The notes under the pieces: generated by a model
What the model was told of the DNA's origin: nothing
Seen by the model: the letters and a program-made list of their open reading frames with translations, nothing else
The model's database searches: none
Part shown: positions 36,089-43,660 of the stretch, piece after piece
Layout of the letters: each line of letters begins with the position of its first letter
Position numbering within the stretch: position 1 is the stretch's first letter
Translations under genes and position numbers: made by a program
Assembly (NCBI GenBank): GCA_018667915.1
Contig: JABIRI010000333.1
Coordinates: 1-49,434 of the forward strand
Direction: 5' to 3'
DNA from: Opitutaceae bacterium
GTDB lineage: Bacteria > Verrucomicrobiota > Verrucomicrobiia > Opitutales > Opitutaceae
Length of the DNA stretch: 49,434 nt

Positions 36089-36946
36089 ATGAGATTATTC
36101 CGTTTTGGACCTCCCGGTGCTGAAAAACCGGGCATAGAATTAGACGACGGTCGTCGTATTGATGTCTCCGCCACCGTTTCGGATTTTGACGAAACGTTTT
36201 TGGGCGGGGATGGGATCGCCAATTTACGCGAATGGGTGGCGGCAAACGCCGACACTGCCCCAGCAGTGGATAGTGAGCAACGTTTCGGACCGTGCATTGC
36301 CCGTCCGAGTAAGATTTTGTGCGCGGGTTTGAACTACCGTGATCATGCCGAGGAATCCGGGATGCCGATTCCGGATGAACCGATCCTTTTTACCAAGGCG
36401 ACCAGTTCCATGGTGGGCCCTCATGATGCCATCGTTATTCCGCGCGGTTCGACCAAAACCGATTGGGAAGTGGAGCTCGCGATCGTCATCGGCCAACGCG
36501 CGAATAACGTGAGTGAAGCCGATGCCCTCAGTCACGTCGCCGGTTATGCCGTGATGAATGACGTGAGCGAGCGGGCGTGGCAGCTGGAGCGAGGCGGTCA
36601 GTGGCTCAAAGGTAAGAGTGCCGATACGTTTGCGCCTTTGGGACCGTATTTGGTCACTTCCGACGAGGTGCCCAATCCGGATAACCTGAAGCTTTGGTTG
36701 CGCCGCAATGGTGAAACGATTCAGGACAGCTCAACCGAACAAATGATCTTTGGGGTGGCTCACTTAGTCAGCTACATCAGCCAATTCATGTCCTTGTTGC
36801 CCGGGGACATCATCAGCACTGGAACGCCTCCCGGGGTGGGTATGGGATTCAAGCCTGAGCCGGTTTACATGAAACCTGGTGATGTAATCGAACTCGGGGT
36901 CGAAGGTCTCGGTGAACAGCGCCAGGTAGCCGAAGCCGCAGTATAA
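36089..36946 (+). CDS. FAH-family hydrolase, probable 2,4-diketo-3-deoxy-L-fuconate hydrolase
   Basis: Encodes 285 residues of the fumarylacetoacetate hydrolase superfamily. The core ICAGLNYRDHAEESG-type region (77-91), metal ligands E127 and E129 in DWEVELA and D158 in NDVSER, and the GDIISTGTPPGVG signature are intact. The SDR gene 12 bases downstream fits the pair known from the non-phosphorylative L-fucose pathway, where the SDR makes 2,4-diketo-3-deoxy-L-fuconate and this enzyme splits it to pyruvate and lactate. The superfamily is certain; the substrate is inferred. Ureidoglycolate lyase-like annotations are the main alternative. Confidence 0.85.
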   Translation: MRLFRFGPPGAEKPGIELDDGRRIDVSATVSDFDETFLGGDGIANLREWVAANADTAPAVDSEQRFGPCIARPSKILCAGLNYRDHAEESGMPIPDEPILFTKATSSMVGPHDAIVIPRGSTKTDWEVELAIVIGQRANNVSEADALSHVAGYAVMNDVSERAWQLERGGQWLKGKSADTFAPLGPYLVTSDEVPNPDNLKLWLRRNGETIQDSSTEQMIFGVAHLVSYISQFMSLLPGDIISTGTPPGVGMGFKPEPVYMKPGDVIELGVEGLGEQRQVAEAAV

Positions 36947-36958
36947 TTTTTACTGACC

Positions 36959-37705
36959 ATGGAAAACAATTGGTCTCAGCGCGTGGCTATTATCACCGGC
37001 GGAGCAGCCGGTCTTGGCCTCGCTACGGCGCAACGCTTAGCTACGGCGGGAGTCAAGGTTGCGCTCTTTGATGCCCGGTCGGAGGCTCTGGATAAGGCAA
37101 AGCCCCAACTCCCGGGAGAAGTGAGCACGCACGAGGTGGATGTTACGGATGCAGCGAGCGTTGGCGCCGCCGTCGCGGCAGTGGTGCAGGCGTGGGGGCA
37201 TGTGGATATTCTGATTAATTCTGCAGGCATCACGGGTCAGACCAATATAAAGACGCATGAGATTCCGATGGACGATTTTTCCCGAGTGATGGCGGTCAAT
37301 GTGCATGGGCTCGTGCACACGTTCCAGGCCGTCGCTCCTGCGATGCTGGAGCGCGGTTATGGGCGGGTGCTCAACGTGGCCTCGATCGCGGGTAAGGACG
37401 GCAATGCGGGCATGGCCTCTTACTCGGCTTCGAAGGCAGCAGTGATCGGACTTACTAAATCCCAAGGCAAGGAATACGCGCAATCCGGCCTCACGATCAA
37501 CGCGATCGCTCCGGCGGTGGTGCGCACCGAAATCGTCGCGGCCATGCCACCTGAGCAGGTCAAATATATGACGACTAAAATCCCGATGGGCCGCTGTGGC
37601 ACCGTGGAAGAGTTTGCGACCTTGGCGATGTTCATCGTCTCCGCAGAGAACAGTTTCACTACGGGGTTTTGTTATGATCTGACCGGTGGACGCTCCGTCT
37701 ACTGA
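36959..37705 (+). CDS. SDR dehydrogenase, probable 2-keto-3-deoxy-L-fuconate dehydrogenase
   Basis: Encodes a 248-residue classical short-chain dehydrogenase. The cofactor motif TGGAAGLG (13-20), NSAG (87-90), N114, S142 and the catalytic Y155-X3-K159 are present; D38 after beta-2 favours NAD over NADP. It lies 12 bases after the FAH-family gene, start TGACC-ATG. Together the two fit steps 4 and 5 of L-fucuronate-type catabolism of L-fucose. 3-oxoacyl-ACP reductase-like annotation is the general alternative. Confidence 0.85.
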   Translation: MENNWSQRVAIITGGAAGLGLATAQRLATAGVKVALFDARSEALDKAKPQLPGEVSTHEVDVTDAASVGAAVAAVVQAWGHVDILINSAGITGQTNIKTHEIPMDDFSRVMAVNVHGLVHTFQAVAPAMLERGYGRVLNVASIAGKDGNAGMASYSASKAAVIGLTKSQGKEYAQSGLTINAIAPAVVRTEIVAAMPPEQVKYMTTKIPMGRCGTVEEFATLAMFIVSAENSFTTGFCYDLTGGRSVY

Positions 37706-37727
37706 ACCGATTTATTTCCTGCGCCGG

Positions 37728-38459
37728 ATGAAGATTTCGATCGTGGTTCCGGCCTATAATGAAGAGCGATTACTCGCCCAATCGTTGGCTCAAATCCGGA
37801 CGGCGGGCGAGGTGCTGCTGGGGCGTGGATGGGAGCTCGAGCTCATTGTTTGTGACAATAATTCCACGGATCAAACGGCCGCTATTGCCCGCGAGGCGGG
37901 CGCCCAAGTTGTGCTGGAGCCGGTGAATCAAATCAGCCGGGCCCGCAATCGGGGAGCAGATGCGGCGACCGGCGATTGGCTCTGGTTTATCGATGCCGAT
38001 TCGTTTCCTTCCGCGGAACTATTCGAGCGGACCGCGGCCGAGATTGAGCGGGGGCAGGCGGTCGCGATTGGCACGACTTTTCAGTTTGATGACGTGCCCT
38101 GGTTTGTGCGGGCCGTAGCCGGGGTGTGGAAAATGTGGAGTCTGGTGATGTCGCACATGGCGGGTTCGTTTGTGGTGGTGGAATCGCGGGCCTTCCGAGC
38201 AGTGGACGGATTTTCCGCGGAGTTTTTTGCGGGGGAGGAGGTGGACCTTTCCATTCGCCTCAATCGTTGGGGGAAACAGCAGACTCCCCGCCGCCGTGTC
38301 GTCGTATTATCAGGGGTGCCGTTGCTTACCTCGGGGCGAAAAGCCCACCTTTACTCGGCCAAGGAGAACGCCCGTTTCCTATTGCGCGCCTTGTTTGCAC
38401 CGCTGCGAACGATGCGGAGAAAAGAAGACTGTTCGATTTGGTATGATGGTCGGCGATAG
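37728..38459 (+). CDS. Family 2 glycosyltransferase
   Basis: Encodes 243 residues of a GT-A glycosyltransferase. ISIVVPAYNEERLL at the N-terminus, CDNNSTDQT and the DXD-type motif in WFIDADSFP are diagnostic for family 2. There is no transmembrane helix at the C-terminus, so it is probably soluble or peripheral. The ATG at 37728 places the first strand at the N-terminus; an upstream GTG at 37686 would overlap the SDR gene and is less likely. It lies 22 bases after the SDR stop. The acceptor is unknown. Confidence 0.85.
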   Translation: MKISIVVPAYNEERLLAQSLAQIRTAGEVLLGRGWELELIVCDNNSTDQTAAIAREAGAQVVLEPVNQISRARNRGADAATGDWLWFIDADSFPSAELFERTAAEIERGQAVAIGTTFQFDDVPWFVRAVAGVWKMWSLVMSHMAGSFVVVESRAFRAVDGFSAEFFAGEEVDLSIRLNRWGKQQTPRRRVVVLSGVPLLTSGRKAHLYSAKENARFLLRALFAPLRTMRRKEDCSIWYDGRR

Positions 38460-38510
38460 CCCTGCGGATTTATGATTCCGCTGGAAGAGGTGTTGGTGCA
38501 CCATTTTAAC

Positions 38511-39344
38511 ATGCTCGTAAGCACTGCTGAACTCGCTACCCATCTCGACGATCCTAACTGGGTTATTTTTGACTGCCGCCACGATTTAGGCAACGCGACC
38601 AAAGGAGCGGAGGTGTATGCTTCGGGCCATATCGCAGGGGCGTATTTTTCGGGAGTTGATCACGAGTTATCCGGTATCAAAACAGGCACGAGCGGTCGGC
38701 ACCCTTTGCCCGACCCGTCGGTGTTTGCGTATTTTTTGGCGAACTGTGGCGTGACCGCGGAAAGCCAAATCGTGGCCTACGACGATGTGGGGGGACAATA
38801 CGCGGCGCGCCTCTGGTGGATGACGCGGTGGATCGGCCATCCCTACGCCGCGGTGCTTGATGGCGGTTGGTCAAAATGGACCCACGAAGGGCGACCAGTC
38901 TCTACTGAGGTCCCGGCAGCCCGCCAGGGCGAGATTCCGGTTGAGGTCCATCCGGAATTTTTGGCGACTCTGTTTGAGGTGGAGCAATTGGTAGAGTCGG
39001 GTGCAGGACAAGTTTTGGACGCCCGGGCTCCCGAGCGTTTTCGGGGAGAGGTGGAACCATTAGACCCCGTGGCGGGCCACATTCCGGGTGCCGTGAATCA
39101 TTTCTTTAAACGGAGTTTGCAGGATGACCTGACTTTCAAGCCGAGTGCCGAGATTCGTCGCGAATTCGAATCCACATTGGGCGGACGAGATCCCGAGACC
39201 GTGGTGCATCAATGTGGATCAGGTATTACCGCTTGCGTTAATCTGCTTGCGATGGAACTAGCTGATTTAAGTGGTTCAAAACTCTACAGTGGCTCGTGGA
39301 GCGAATGGGTGGCGGACAGCAATCGCCCGGTGGCTCGTGGTTGA
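38511..39344 (+). CDS. Sulfurtransferase with two rhodanese domains
   Basis: Encodes 277 residues with two rhodanese folds, of which only the second is active: catalytic C235 in HQCGSGITAC, loop CGSGIT of the thiosulfate or 3-mercaptopyruvate sulfurtransferase type (SseA-like). VIFDCRHDL and GGQYAARLWW identify domain 1. The ATG at 38511 gives MLVSTAELATHL as in the family; an in-frame ATG at 38472 would add 13 residues. It transfers sulfane sulfur from thiosulfate or mercaptopyruvate to a thiol acceptor. The convergent repeat-protein gene ends 27 bases downstream. Confidence 0.9.
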   Translation: MLVSTAELATHLDDPNWVIFDCRHDLGNATKGAEVYASGHIAGAYFSGVDHELSGIKTGTSGRHPLPDPSVFAYFLANCGVTAESQIVAYDDVGGQYAARLWWMTRWIGHPYAAVLDGGWSKWTHEGRPVSTEVPAARQGEIPVEVHPEFLATLFEVEQLVESGAGQVLDARAPERFRGEVEPLDPVAGHIPGAVNHFFKRSLQDDLTFKPSAEIRREFESTLGGRDPETVVHQCGSGITACVNLLAMELADLSGSKLYSGSWSEWVADSNRPVARG

Positions 39345-39371
39345 TTTGAGCATGTGCGCTGAGGCAAAGGG

Positions 39372-40463
39372 CTAAGGCTGGGTGCGGGCGGCTACCCACG
39401 CGATGGCTGCGTCGATTTTGTCCTCTGAGACAAAGGGCGCCAACGTTGTTTTGAATTCTGGGTGGCTGTGTAGCTTTTCCAGCGGAGGGGAATACAAAAC
39501 AGTCGCTACATCAAACCGGCCCGGTCGACTCAGCACCGAGCCGATAAGGCGAAGGGCACGGTCGTAGTCGCCTTGGTAAACCAACGCCCTAATCAACATG
39601 GTTTCTTCGGCTTCGGTGCGATCGGACATCTGCTCAAGTCGACTGATCGCCTCAGGGTCTTGATGTGCCATCAGCACGAATATTTCGAGGTTCTGTAGCA
39701 GACGTTCGCTTCCCTCGGCGGCGTCGAATTGGGGAGTTAATTTACGCTGAGCTATTCTCGCAAAATGCTGTGCCAAAGTGCCATTTCCTTGATCCAAATA
39801 TGAGTCGGTGAGCGCGACTTCCGGCGGCAGGGGGCCACTCTTTAATAAAGAGTGTAAATCTCCCTCCCCAGCACGAATAGCCTGCCGTTGGTGAGCAAAT
39901 TGTCGCGCCAAGCCGAACACGGAGGGCGGCAACGACTGTATTTCCGTGGAGGTTTCGACGATCGAACGCGTCTTGGCGAGATAGGTATCTGGGTCCAGTT
40001 TGTAGGCGAAACGCGTGCGGGCGAGTTCGAGCGAAAGGGCAGGGGAAAGTCCCGAGTCACGCGAGTTGAGATGCGCGAGACTTTCCGCGGCCTGTTCGTA
40101 GCGGCGCGCTTGTCGATGGGTTTCGTAATCAATCCAGAGCTGTTCGTCCGATAACGCCGTGGCATCAGACTCATCCGCGGACACTTCGGGTTTTATTTCT
40201 GGAGCTACCGTTGCGGGAACCTCCGCGACGATCGGGGAGGTCTCAGGCACGGATGATTCTTCGACCGAGGGCTCGGTAGCTGGAGATTGTGCTATTGCGG
40301 GAGTGGCCGGTTTATCGAGCTGGGACCACCAAAAGACTCCTCCCGCCACCAGGACTAAGCCGGCCGCGGCCACTGCCCATCGTCTTGGAAACTTGGATTT
40401 TTTAGCAATCGGCTTAGCGGTCGGTTTAGCAATGGGTTCACTGGAGGCTACGGGTGCGGGCAC
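39372..40463 (-). CDS. TM/helical-repeat protein, probable 3' half of a split TIR gene
   Basis: Encodes 363 residues from GTG at 40463, the first start codon in this frame. A basic Pro-rich segment (1-28), one transmembrane helix (about 29-49, WAVAAAGLVLVAGGVFWW), a Ser/Pro/Val-rich linker and helical-repeat-like segments (YEQAAESLAHL, LARTRFAYKL, YQGDYDRALRLIG) follow. The reading frame stays open upstream of the GTG as an Ala-Pro-rich linker (AQSAPAPAPAQAP), and the TIR gene overlaps it by 16 bases in another frame. The order TIR-linker-TM-repeats is that of the intact protein at 33743-36082, so this is probably one gene broken near 40518-40522. Confidence 0.75.
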   Translation of the reverse strand: MPAPVASSEPIAKPTAKPIAKKSKFPRRWAVAAAGLVLVAGGVFWWSQLDKPATPAIAQSPATEPSVEESSVPETSPIVAEVPATVAPEIKPEVSADESDATALSDEQLWIDYETHRQARRYEQAAESLAHLNSRDSGLSPALSLELARTRFAYKLDPDTYLAKTRSIVETSTEIQSLPPSVFGLARQFAHQRQAIRAGEGDLHSLLKSGPLPPEVALTDSYLDQGNGTLAQHFARIAQRKLTPQFDAAEGSERLLQNLEIFVLMAHQDPEAISRLEQMSDRTEAEETMLIRALVYQGDYDRALRLIGSVLSRPGRFDVATVLYSPPLEKLHSHPEFKTTLAPFVSEDKIDAAIAWVAARTQP

Positions 40464-40978
40464 TGGAGTAGGCGCCTGCGCGGGTGCGGGTGCGGGCGCA
40501 CTTTGAGCGAATGCGAAGGGGGTAAGGATTGGCCTCCTGCAATGGGTGGAAATTCGATGTCCTTGGCTTGAGCCCCCAGCATCTGAATGGCCATTTCTAC
40601 AAACTCGGTGGAAACCTCCTCGGTATTTACCCGCAACCAGGGCAAGGTGCGAAAAGGTTTTGGCACGATCTCTTTGTAGTGCGAAGTATCATCAACGATT
40701 ACAGGTAGAATAAAGGTCGCTGCGGCCTCGAGGTTATCGATTTTCTTGGCTGCAACTTTCCACGCTATCCGAAACGACCCGAGTTTATTTGATTCCGCAT
40801 TTTTCGAAACCACCGGAATAAAAAGCAGACACTCACTGATGAAGTCTTTCGTCTCCGTAGTATACTCGGTTTTGCATTGGGTTTTGTAACCCTTGAGTTC
40901 CAGCGTCTCGGCCAACAGCTTTGCCGGATCGGCATCGGCGGAGCAATGGGAAATTAGGACGAGATTATCTGACGACAT
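40448..40978 (-). CDS. TIR-domain protein lacking the catalytic glutamate
   Basis: Encodes 176 residues. Residues 1-135 are a TIR domain clearly related to that at 33743: LVLISHCSADA against AVFISYASEDS, LLFIPVVSKNAESNKLGSFRIAWKVA against SLFVPLVSAQSNQRLEGYFRLEWKLA. The glutamate is replaced by A72, and the BB-loop region is about 15 residues shorter, so NADase activity is unlikely. The last ~20 residues (VRPHPHPRRRLL...) look like an out-of-frame reading of an Ala-Pro linker. It follows the membrane-protein gene by 34 bases on the minus strand. Confidence 0.8.
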   Translation of the reverse strand: MSSDNLVLISHCSADADPAKLLAETLELKGYKTQCKTEYTTETKDFISECLLFIPVVSKNAESNKLGSFRIAWKVAAKKIDNLEAAATFILPVIVDDTSHYKEIVPKPFRTLPWLRVNTEEVSTEFVEMAIQMLGAQAKDIEFPPIAGGQSLPPSHSLKVRPHPHPRRRLLQCPHP

Positions 40979-40994
40979 ACAGAAATGAGAACTC

Positions 40995-41019
40995 GGGATA
41001 GACTAGTAGGGTCTATCCC
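40995..41019 (-). promoter_or_regulatory. Hairpin between the membrane-protein gene and the TIR gene
   Basis: GGGATAGAC (40995-41003) pairs perfectly with GTCTATCCC (41011-41019) around a seven-base loop. It covers the stop codon of the membrane-protein gene and ends 16 bases before the TIR start. No T run follows on the minus strand, so it may reduce rather than end transcription. Confidence 0.45.
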
Positions 41020-41723
41020 TTAGGGGGAGGAGAATGCATCATCTCCTCAAATTCCAGCCCAGAAAGTCTTTTTATGCCACCGATAAGGCGCCAGAGCGCG
41101 TATATCGTGATGATCATGGTGGGCACGACGATGACGGGCCAACTCAGGGCATTCATCTTACCGAGTTCAGCGTTGAATTCGGGTGAGCCGGAGGGGCTTT
41201 GCAGAAGCCATCGTGCCAATACGTAGTTGAGCACCGCACTGATGGTGAACGACGCGACCAGCCAGTAGGTCGAAGAACGTAATAACCGGTCAAATATGTC
41301 AGCGTTACCGCGCTCGGCCAATGCGGTCTGAATTTTTCCAGTATCGAAGGCCTGATCGTTGAACAAGAACTGCCGCACCAACGGACGTGATGTATACATC
41401 GAGGCCCACACGGCTAATCCGATGATGGAGGGCACGGCGGCCTCCTTGACCGCGAACCAAAAATTGTCGACCTGCATCAATCCCAGGCCTCCGGTGAGTA
41501 GCACGCTGGCGAAACCGATGATTGAGATAAAGTTGGCTTCTCGCCGTTTCACAAAATCCCAAATGCCGTAACTGACGGGGAAAAGCAGCGCGATAATGAG
41601 TCCTGCCACTGGCCCAAGTCGTTCGGGAGTGCTGGCTTTGGCCAGAATCAACGATGGGATCGCGATATTGAACAGGATGTTGACCAGCAGGTTTTCGCGT
41701 TTGGCAGGAGGAGGCATCGGCAT
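41013..41723 (-). CDS. Six-helix membrane protein, VC0807-like
   Basis: Encodes about 236 residues with six hydrophobic segments, including LLVNILFNIAIPSLIL, LGPVAGLIIALLFPVSYGIW and FISIIGFASVLLTGGLGLM. The order and the short FVKRREA loop resemble VC0807-type integral membrane proteins; this assignment is from memory and tentative. The frame is open up to an ATG at 41846 that overlaps the pdxJ start codon. I prefer MPMPPPAKRENLL at 41723, because a -10-like TACAAT (41788-41783, minus strand) lies in between. First gene of the minus-strand TIR cluster. Role unknown. Confidence 0.7.
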   Translation of the reverse strand: MPMPPPAKRENLLVNILFNIAIPSLILAKASTPERLGPVAGLIIALLFPVSYGIWDFVKRREANFISIIGFASVLLTGGLGLMQVDNFWFAVKEAAVPSIIGLAVWASMYTSRPLVRQFLFNDQAFDTGKIQTALAERGNADIFDRLLRSSTYWLVASFTISAVLNYVLARWLLQSPSGSPEFNAELGKMNALSWPVIVVPTMIITIYALWRLIGGIKRLSGLEFEEMMHSPPPKG

Positions 41724-41844
41724 CCATCTAGGGGTTTTTATGGATGTCAGGGAAGCAGGAACCGTATCAATCCTCTGACGTAATTGTATCCGGTTCGCTT
41801 TTACTGGTTTCCTGAACTCCAAAAATGTTTTTTGCTCCGCTACC

Positions 41845-42591
41845 ATGATTCTCCTCGGTCTGAATATCGATCACTGTGCGACGGTTCGCCAAGCGCGCTA
41901 CCGTTCGGTCGCTCCGGGCGCAGAACCCGCCGTGGAACCGGATCCCGTCGCCCTCGCATTGCAGGCGGAAAGGGCCGGCGCGGATGGTATCACCATTCAT
42001 TTGCGCGAGGATCGTCGGCACATCATTGATGCTGATGTTGATCGGGTGCGGCGTGAGATTGGCACGCGCATGAATCTCGAGATGGCCTGCACCGATGAGA
42101 TGGCCGCTATCGCCAAACGCCTAAATCCGGACTCGGTCTGCCTCGTCCCGGAAAACCGCGCTGAAATCACAACCGAGGGTGGACTGGATGTGGTCGGTCA
42201 ACGGGATCGCGTTGCGTCGATTATCGATTCGATGGGGGAGGTTGGGGTCACCGTGAGCTTATTTATCGATCCGGACGAACCCCAGATCGCCCTCGCGGCG
42301 GAATTGGGCGCGCCCTGGGTCGAACTACATACGGGATCTTGGGCCAATGCATATTACGTGGCGGAGCAGCGTGCAGTTGAGTTTAACCGCTTAGTGCGCG
42401 GAGCGAATCAAGCTCATGCTGCGGGCCTCATCGTCAATGCCGGCCATGGCATCAACTATACCAATGTCACCGAAATTCGCACCTTACCTCACCTGCACGA
42501 GTGCAACATCGGTCACAGCATTATCAGTCGGGCGTTGTTCGTCGGAATCGATGACGCGGTGGGAGAAATGAAGACCTTACTCAACGCCTAG
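41845..42591 (+). CDS. pdxJ: Pyridoxine 5'-phosphate synthase
   Basis: Encodes 248 residues that condense 1-deoxyxylulose 5-phosphate with 3-amino-1-hydroxyacetone phosphate into pyridoxine 5'-phosphate (DXP-dependent vitamin B6 route). GLNIDHCATVRQAR, ITIHLREDRRHI with H52, NLEMA with E79 and VNAGHGINY with H201 contain the catalytic residues of the family. The ATG is the only good start. The divergent membrane-protein gene shares this boundary. Confidence 0.96.
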   Translation: MILLGLNIDHCATVRQARYRSVAPGAEPAVEPDPVALALQAERAGADGITIHLREDRRHIIDADVDRVRREIGTRMNLEMACTDEMAAIAKRLNPDSVCLVPENRAEITTEGGLDVVGQRDRVASIIDSMGEVGVTVSLFIDPDEPQIALAAELGAPWVELHTGSWANAYYVAEQRAVEFNRLVRGANQAHAAGLIVNAGHGINYTNVTEIRTLPHLHECNIGHSIISRALFVGIDDAVGEMKTLLNA

Positions 42592-42679
42592 CTCTCAAAC
42601 GGCGAGGCGTATCCAATTTAGGGTTTCCGTGCTTTTCCGCTCTACTCGTTGCCTGCTACGCGTTACTCACTACTGAGTT

Positions 42680-43096
42680 ATGATTGAGATCCCCCCTGGT
42701 GGAATTTTGTTAGGTCTTGGTTGCGATTTGATTGAAGTCGATCGTGTCCGGGGCGTCTTGGAGCGGCAAGGGGAGCGCTTCGTAAATCGCGTATTCAGCG
42801 CTGAAGAGCGTGCCTACTGCGATAGCCTTAAACACCCACATAAGCATTATGCCGCGCGATTCGCCGCCAAGGAGGCGATCTCGAAATGCTTCACGACGGG
42901 CATCGGCGCCGAGTTTGGTTGGAAATCCGCCTCGGTGTATCACGGCGCGCGACACCAACCTCTGGTGCGCTTGGACGAACAAGGTGCCGCCCTGTTGCAA
43001 TCAATCGGCGGCGACTCTGTAATTGTGTCCCTGTCTCACACCGAAACTTCCGCGATGGCAGTGGCCGCAATTTTGAAAAACCCGAACCATGTTTGA
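42680..43096 (+). CDS. acpS: Holo-[acyl-carrier-protein] synthase
   Basis: Encodes 138 residues of the enzyme that attaches 4'-phosphopantetheine to acyl carrier protein. GLGCDLIEVDRV with D16 and ARFAAKEAISKCF with E65 are the Mg-binding motifs; LSHTETSAMAVAAI closes the fold. pdxJ-acpS adjacency is common in bacteria, which supports both calls. The end overlaps the next gene by 8 bases. Confidence 0.95.
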   Translation: MIEIPPGGILLGLGCDLIEVDRVRGVLERQGERFVNRVFSAEERAYCDSLKHPHKHYAARFAAKEAISKCFTTGIGAEFGWKSASVYHGARHQPLVRLDEQGAALLQSIGGDSVIVSLSHTETSAMAVAAILKNPNHV

Positions 43097-43646
43097 AGAC
43101 GACGAAGCAGAGGAGGAGAAGGTTGACCGCAAGAGCCTCTCCCAAGTGCCATCCTGGTTGATGGTAGGATTTTTAGCGGGGGTGATAACGATGTGGTTAT
43201 TTCGTAGTCCCGCACCGGAATCACCGGTGGCGCCGTTACCGGTCGATCCTCCGGTCCCCGTGGCAGTGGAAAGTGTCCCGGTGGAGGAAACCGCCGCACA
43301 GGAAGCGAGCTTAGCTTTCGCTGAGGCCATATTTGATACCTTTCGCGACTGGGTCTTTTGGACCGACGACAAGACTCAGATTGCGCTGTGGAACACGGGC
43401 TCGATGTCGTTCTCGGATCGCTTTGAAGTTATTCGCACCCTCGAAGGTGACTACTTCCGGTCCATTTCTGAGTTCACCCGATTACCTCTACCGGGATACG
43501 GCCCGCCCAACAGTCCAATCCTATTTACCGAGACCACCGAACAGCGTTACAAACGGGAGATTTCACTGAATCCCGATGCCCTGCCGAAGCGGGAAAAACC
43601 CGCACCCGTGGAGTTGAATTCGTTACCACCACCGCCCGGTGGCTAA
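43089..43646 (+). CDS. Membrane-anchored protein of unknown function
   Basis: Encodes 185 residues: an acidic cytoplasmic start, one transmembrane helix (about 22-38, SWLMVGFLAGVITMWLF), a Pro/Val-rich linker (43-67) and a compact domain (about 70-155) with FRDWVFWTDDKTQIALWNTGSMSFSDRF, then a Pro-rich end. It is probably bitopic with the domain outside. It overlaps acpS by 8 bases and precedes the NAD(P)HX gene by 14, so it is part of the operon. The family is not recognised. Confidence 0.75.
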   Translation: MFEDDEAEEEKVDRKSLSQVPSWLMVGFLAGVITMWLFRSPAPESPVAPLPVDPPVPVAVESVPVEETAAQEASLAFAEAIFDTFRDWVFWTDDKTQIALWNTGSMSFSDRFEVIRTLEGDYFRSISEFTRLPLPGYGPPNSPILFTETTEQRYKREISLNPDALPKREKPAPVELNSLPPPPGG

Positions 43647-43660
43647 AATCAATTGGCTCG

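Noticed and set aside
33743-41846. Complete known TIR defence system (Thoeris, CBASS or TIR-STING)
   Set aside because: No ThsA-like, cyclase, STING-like or nuclease partner is encoded near either TIR gene, so no known system can be named.
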